Shown in pieces: positions 60,391 through 64,000 of a stretch of 64,000 bases of DNA. How positions within the stretch are numbered: position 1 is the stretch's first letter; each line of letters starts with the position of its first letter. Made by a program: the position numbers and the translations under genes. Source of the stretch: Candidatus Tokpelaia sp. JSC189 (GTDB lineage: Bacteria > Pseudomonadota > Alphaproteobacteria > Rhizobiales > Rhizobiaceae); the NCBI GenBank assembly GCA_003331045.1, contig QENA01000023.1, positions 65,787-129,786 of the forward strand, given 5' to 3'. The notes under the pieces are model-generated. The model saw only the letters and a program-made list of their open reading frames with translations. It was not told the origin of the DNA and did no database searches.

Positions 60391-60817
60391 TTGTCTATGC
60401 TTATTCTGATATTTGTCTTTTGTTTTATTGAAAATGCATTTCTCTGTTATTAGTTACTCATTTGAGGCTAATTAAATTTTTGTTCATCTCTAGAAAAACT
60501 CTTATAAAGTAAGATTTATTAGTTATGAATAAAATATTTTATGAATGACCTTCTATATCAGAATATTTTTTGAGAAAATCTTTTACTGCAGTATTGGTTT
60601 TCTAGAGATTACGTGTAAACATATCGTGCTATAATATTTATTTTTCTTCAATAAGAATCTGTTATTTGAAATAAATTCCATATTTGCACAGATTTATGAA
60701 ATCTAGCTTTTCTGATATATCAAAAGAAGAAAAACATAGTTTTTTGTAATATAATTTTTTTTATCAAGGTTGTTTTTCTTTTCAAGAAATACAGAACGCA
60801 AGGAATTAGGCGTATTT
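60391..60817. other. AT-rich spacer between ihfA and the MerR gene
   Basis: About 430 bases with many A/T tracts and no gene. It may carry the promoter of the MerR regulator. In related genomes the two genes usually lie closer together. Confidence 0.4.
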
Positions 60818-61345
60818 ATGGATAAAAGTCCGGATGCTTTCCGTACAATCAGCGAAGTAGCTGATATGCTTAATATGCCGCAGCATGTGCTCAGGTTCTG
60901 GGAGACGCGTTTTTCCCAAATCAAACCTATGAAACGTGCTGGTGGGCGCAGATATTATCGTCCTGCTGATGTGGATTTTCTCAAAGGGATTAAACATTTG
61001 CTTTATGATAAGGGTTATACGATCAAGGGAGCGCAAAAACTTTTGAAAGAAAAAGGAAATTCTTTTGTTGTTGCGCTTGGCATCGGTGATGTAATGACGA
61101 CAGAGGCGACTGTTAGTAAGAAGCAGCTTCAGCAACACGATGATCTGTTTCCGGAAGATATCTTGCCCAGCCAGAATCAAAATATGGATGGCCGTGAATT
61201 TTTTGGTCTGCTAAAGGTAGAAAAAAATAAAGCAGTTGAAGTCAAAAAACTTATCCTTTCCAAAGAAGGAGTAATACTTCTTCAAAAAATCCTTTTGGAT
61301 CTTATGGAATGTAAAAGGCTATTGGACGATGTCCGTACTCGCTGA
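60818..61345 (+). CDS. MerR-family transcriptional regulator
   Basis: A 175-residue regulator with an N-terminal MerR-type winged helix: [20 protein letters not shown], then [28 protein letters not shown] (about 8-55). A following helix, [20 protein letters not shown], would form the dimerisation coil. The C-terminal half lacks metal-binding cysteines, so it is not a metal sensor of the classic type. This is the conserved MerR-like protein found directly after ihfA in Rhizobiales; its target is unknown. I chose the ATG at 60818 because the upstream 16 codons are not family-like. Confidence 0.88.
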   Translation: MDKSPDAFRTISEVADMLNMPQHVLRFWETRFSQIKPMKRAGGRRYYRPADVDFLKGIKHLLYDKGYTIKGAQKLLKEKGNSFVVALGIGDVMTTEATVSKKQLQQHDDLFPEDILPSQNQNMDGREFFGLLKVEKNKAVEVKKLILSKEGVILLQKILLDLMECKRLLDDVRTR

Positions 61346-61604
61346 AGCCAAGGATTTGTCTGTTTTAAATTGTAGGTGAGCTTTAAACTATTAATAGTTC
61401 TAAGTATATAGTGTTAATCAGACACCTTTTTGGCTATTTGGCTGCAGTTATTGATATGATTTTTCTGTAAATAAGCCGTTTATTTTTTTAGATGACTAAT
61501 GGCGATTGTATCATCGCCCAAGGAAAATTTTAACATACAATAGGACATGACAGGCCAAATCCTAAAAAACTAGCTATACAAATTTTATAAAAAAATTTCT
61601 ACAA

Positions 61605-61679
<75 letters not shown>

Positions 61680-61793
61680 TTAAAACTCTTGAGGAAAATA
61701 TAGCATATAGTTTACTGAAGGTCAATTCCTAATTTGAAAAAGCGCATTCTACAAAAAATAGTGAAAGATAAAACTAATAAAACCATAAAGCTT

Positions 61794-62156
61794 TCAAGTT
61801 GCAATCAGCATTTTTTGAATTTCGCTTACCAGTTCACGTAAGTGAAAAGGCTTGGACAGGATGCGCGCATCATTTGGTGTTCTTTCATCTGCATTAAGAG
61901 CAACTGCAGCAAATCCAGTGATGAACATGATCTTTAGGTCAGGATCAATTTCAGCGGCTCGGCGTGCTAGCTCAATACCATCCATTTCAGGCATGACAAT
62001 ATCTGTTAGAAGCAGTGAAAACGGTTCCTCCTGCAAGCGTCTATAAGCGCTTATACCATTATCAAAATCCATAACTTCATAACCAGCCCGCTCAAGTGCC
62101 TTTACTAAAAAGCGACGCATATCATTATCATCTTCTGCAAGCAGAATTCGTTTCAT
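61794..62156 (-). CDS. cpdR: Response regulator CpdR
   Basis: Single-domain receiver of the CckA-ChpT phosphorelay, 120 residues. In its unphosphorylated form CpdR primes ClpXP for degradation of cell-cycle regulators. Key residues are present: acidic pocket AEDDND (7-12), phosphoacceptor Asp52 in LLTDIVMPEMDGIELARRA, the threonine switch in FITGFAA, and the lysine in SKPFHLRELV. The short C-terminal tail (EIQKMLIAT) matches CpdR and not other lone receivers. It sits beside tRNA-Val and hisN, a position seen in relatives. Confidence 0.9.
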   Translation of the reverse strand: MKRILLAEDDNDMRRFLVKALERAGYEVMDFDNGISAYRRLQEEPFSLLLTDIVMPEMDGIELARRAAEIDPDLKIMFITGFAAVALNADERTPNDARILSKPFHLRELVSEIQKMLIAT

Positions 62157-63062
62157 TAAGATATCCAGTATTTGCAGTGTCTTAGAAATAAACGGATACG
62201 AATCTACCTCACTAGAGCATGTTCAAATTCATCATATCGTCTTTTTCTGAAAATAAAATAAAGCACTGGCGAGGGGATGATAAAATGGTTAATTTTTTGT
62301 GAGCATTTTTGCAACCCATTTGTGATAAGGAAACAGAGATAGCATTTCTTTATAGGAATTTAGGAGTTTTAAACGGTCTGGAATAAGCTATAACAAGGAA
62401 AAACGGAAAATGAGTGTATACTGAGATTTCTCTGATAAGGTACCATTTAAATTATATAGCTCTGCTGTATTGCGAGTGTCTTTATTTCTTTAATTCTCCT
62501 TATTCAGGCGGCAATTACACGCATGCATTCACAGTAATGTCTTAATGCTGAATAGATACGGTTGTCTGAGAAAAATTTTATAAATCTTATCGTAATTCTT
62601 TAAAAAATCAGATCGAAGTTATAAAAAACAGTTTGATTGTGAAGTTCTGATTAATTTCTACTCTATGCTAGGCCAACTGCGCTATTCTGAGACAGAAAAT
62701 AGCCGGATATTATATTAGGAATATGCACAGGTGCTCTTATTGTCTAAGCCCACTGATGCAGTATACCACTGTTATCTTGAAAGAGATGAAATAATGGCTC
62801 ATAGTCAACCTATGCTTAGTGGTTGCATTGCAGCCTATTAAGTACGTCACTTTAAGCTACCATGCCATGCAAGTTGAGATCAATCGTGATTTTATTATTT
62901 TAATCCCTGTTCATTTAGGCTGATGATCAGTTTTATAATGCTATATCGTGATATGATGAGCTTTGCTAAGCCTTGTTACCATGTTTAAAAATATAATTAT
63001 GTCAGGCTTGGAAACAGAAGAATAGATAGAAAATAAATAAAGTAATATCAGTAGGATAAATA
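62157..63062. other. 900-base spacer without an intact gene
   Basis: No frame of convincing length. An N-formylglutamate amidohydrolase gene often lies between cpdR and hisN in Rhizobiales; I looked for it on both strands and could not recognise any part. A short plus-strand fragment around 62710-62810 (AQVLLLSKPTDAVYH) looks coding-like but is unassigned. Confidence 0.4.
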
Positions 63063-63863
63063 ATGCCCGCAATTATCGATAAAGCTTTTTTTGATGAACT
63101 TGCTAGTATTGCACGATATGAAACATTATCGTTTTTCCGTCACCAACTTGTGGTTGATAACAAGAATGAACATGGATTTGATCCAGTTACGCAGGCAGAT
63201 GTTAGGACTGAACAAGCTCTAAGGAAGTATATTGCCGAAAAATTTCCCGATCATGGCATTTACGGAGAGGAAGGGGGCACAGAAGGCATAGAACAAGACT
63301 TTATCTGGGTGATTGACCCGATTGATGGGACCCGTAATTTTATCTCCGGTATTCCTCTCTGGGGCACGTTGGTCGGGCTTTTGCACAAGGGGCGTGCTGT
63401 AGCAGGCATGATGGCTCAGCCATTTACACGTGAACTATTTTTTGCAACACCGGAAGGAAGTTTTTTTCAGCATGCTGATGATGTTCCCCAGAAATTGAAA
63501 GTGCGTAAGACGCTTAGCCTTGCTGAAGCTACACTTTTTTCAACAGCGCCTTCGCTTTTTGATGAAAAAACTGGCCGGGGATTTAGTCGGCTTGAACAGA
63601 CTGTCCGATTTACGCGTTTTGGAACAGATTGCTATGCTTTTGCTATGCTGGCAGCCGGTTTGATAGATTTAGTCATAGAAACGAGACTAAAACCTTATGA
63701 TGTTGTGGCACTTGTGCCAGTTATTGAAAAGGCAGGCGGCGTGATTACACAGTGGAATGGTGGACCAGCAGAACAGGGCGGTGATATCATTGCAGCAGCT
63801 ACGCGTCAGCTTTATGAAAACGCAGTTCAGAAACTGCATAGAGGACAGATAAATCAGTTTTAA
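63063..63863 (+). CDS. hisN: Inositol-monophosphatase-family phosphatase, probably histidinol-phosphatase HisN
   Basis: Mg2+-dependent phosphatase of the IMPase fold, 266 residues. Metal-binding motifs are intact: DPVTQADVRTEQALRKYI, then GEEGGTE, WVIDPIDGTRNFISGIPLWG at about 88-107, and the C-terminal KPYDVVALVPVIEKAGGVI. The residues around the substrate pocket and the location next to cpdR are as in rhizobial HisN, which dephosphorylates histidinol phosphate. The inositol phosphatase SuhB is the main alternative. No other his gene is in the window to confirm the pathway. Confidence 0.87.
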   Translation: MPAIIDKAFFDELASIARYETLSFFRHQLVVDNKNEHGFDPVTQADVRTEQALRKYIAEKFPDHGIYGEEGGTEGIEQDFIWVIDPIDGTRNFISGIPLWGTLVGLLHKGRAVAGMMAQPFTRELFFATPEGSFFQHADDVPQKLKVRKTLSLAEATLFSTAPSLFDEKTGRGFSRLEQTVRFTRFGTDCYAFAMLAAGLIDLVIETRLKPYDVVALVPVIEKAGGVITQWNGGPAEQGGDIIAAATRQLYENAVQKLHRGQINQF

Positions 63864-64000
63864 AGATATTTTTCATCTAGCCTTATCGATTTTTGATCGA
63901 TGCGAAGATTGGTAAAAAAGCAAAATGGATTCCCAGTATATGTCGGGAATCTACCCAATAATAAAATAAAACATGAATAAAAATATACAAACATAAGAAT

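Overview
The window is a chromosomal segment from an AT-rich alphaproteobacterium. Gene content and order point to the Rhizobiales (Hyphomicrobiales), close to the Brucella/Bartonella branch. Supporting blocks are rirA, ntrX-trkA, clpP-clpX-lon-hupB, the long run rpsB to lpxB followed by convergent gltA-gltX, bamE/DUF177-plsX-fabH-ihfA-merR, glyA-(nrdR)-ribD-ribE-ribH-nusB, and a five-gene F0 operon with the alphaproteobacterial b' subunit. Several genes normally present in these blocks are missing or visibly decayed, and some spacers reach about 1.2 kb. This suggests a lineage losing genes, such as a host-associated one. I cannot name the species.

Layout. 1-1500: the 5' part of a lipoprotein (minus strand) and the wreck of a sigma-54-dependent regulator. 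1574-4967: etfB, etfA and ETF-ubiquinone oxidoreductase, a complete route from acyl-CoA and related dehydrogenases to ubiquinone. 5157-6765: a tiny membrane protein, a decayed spacer and a second ClpP-type peptidase. 6925-9608 (minus): atpI-atpB-atpE-atpF'-atpF. 9868-11705 (minus): a cinA remnant, ispDF (apparently lacking an ATG/GTG/TTG start) and rirA. 12440-17467: an ntrY wreck, intact ntrX, trkA and a DXD glycosyltransferase. 17727-23255: clpP, clpX, lon, hupB. 24253-27823: a D-Ala-D-Ala carboxypeptidase with SPOR domain, a 1.2-kb gap, a HIT protein and a RidA protein. 28571-42077: translation factors (rpsB, tsf, frr), pyrH, and an envelope block (uppS, cdsA, rseP, bamA, lpxD, fabZ, lpxA, lpxI, lpxB). 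42121-46993 (minus): gltA, gltX, hemB. 47075-51474: a DUF6163-like membrane protein, an L,D-transpeptidase, ctaA and argC. 51811-56383: glyA, an nrdR wreck, ribD, ribE, ribH, nusB. 56434-63863: bamE, DUF177, plsX, fabH, ihfA, a MerR regulator, tRNA-Val(GAC), cpdR and hisN.

Functionally this is mostly core metabolism: respiration and ATP synthesis, isoprenoid, lipid A, phospholipid, riboflavin and heme synthesis, envelope assembly and regulated proteolysis. CpdR elsewhere acts through ClpXP, and clpP and clpX are also in the window. I found no defence system, CRISPR array, prophage, insertion sequence or obviously undescribed system. The most distinctive content is fine-scale decay: recognisable pseudogenes of nrdR, ntrY, cinA and a sigma-54 regulator, an NtrX left without an intact NtrY, and the unusual ispDF start. 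All calls rest on reading the sequence and recalled family features; no database search was run.
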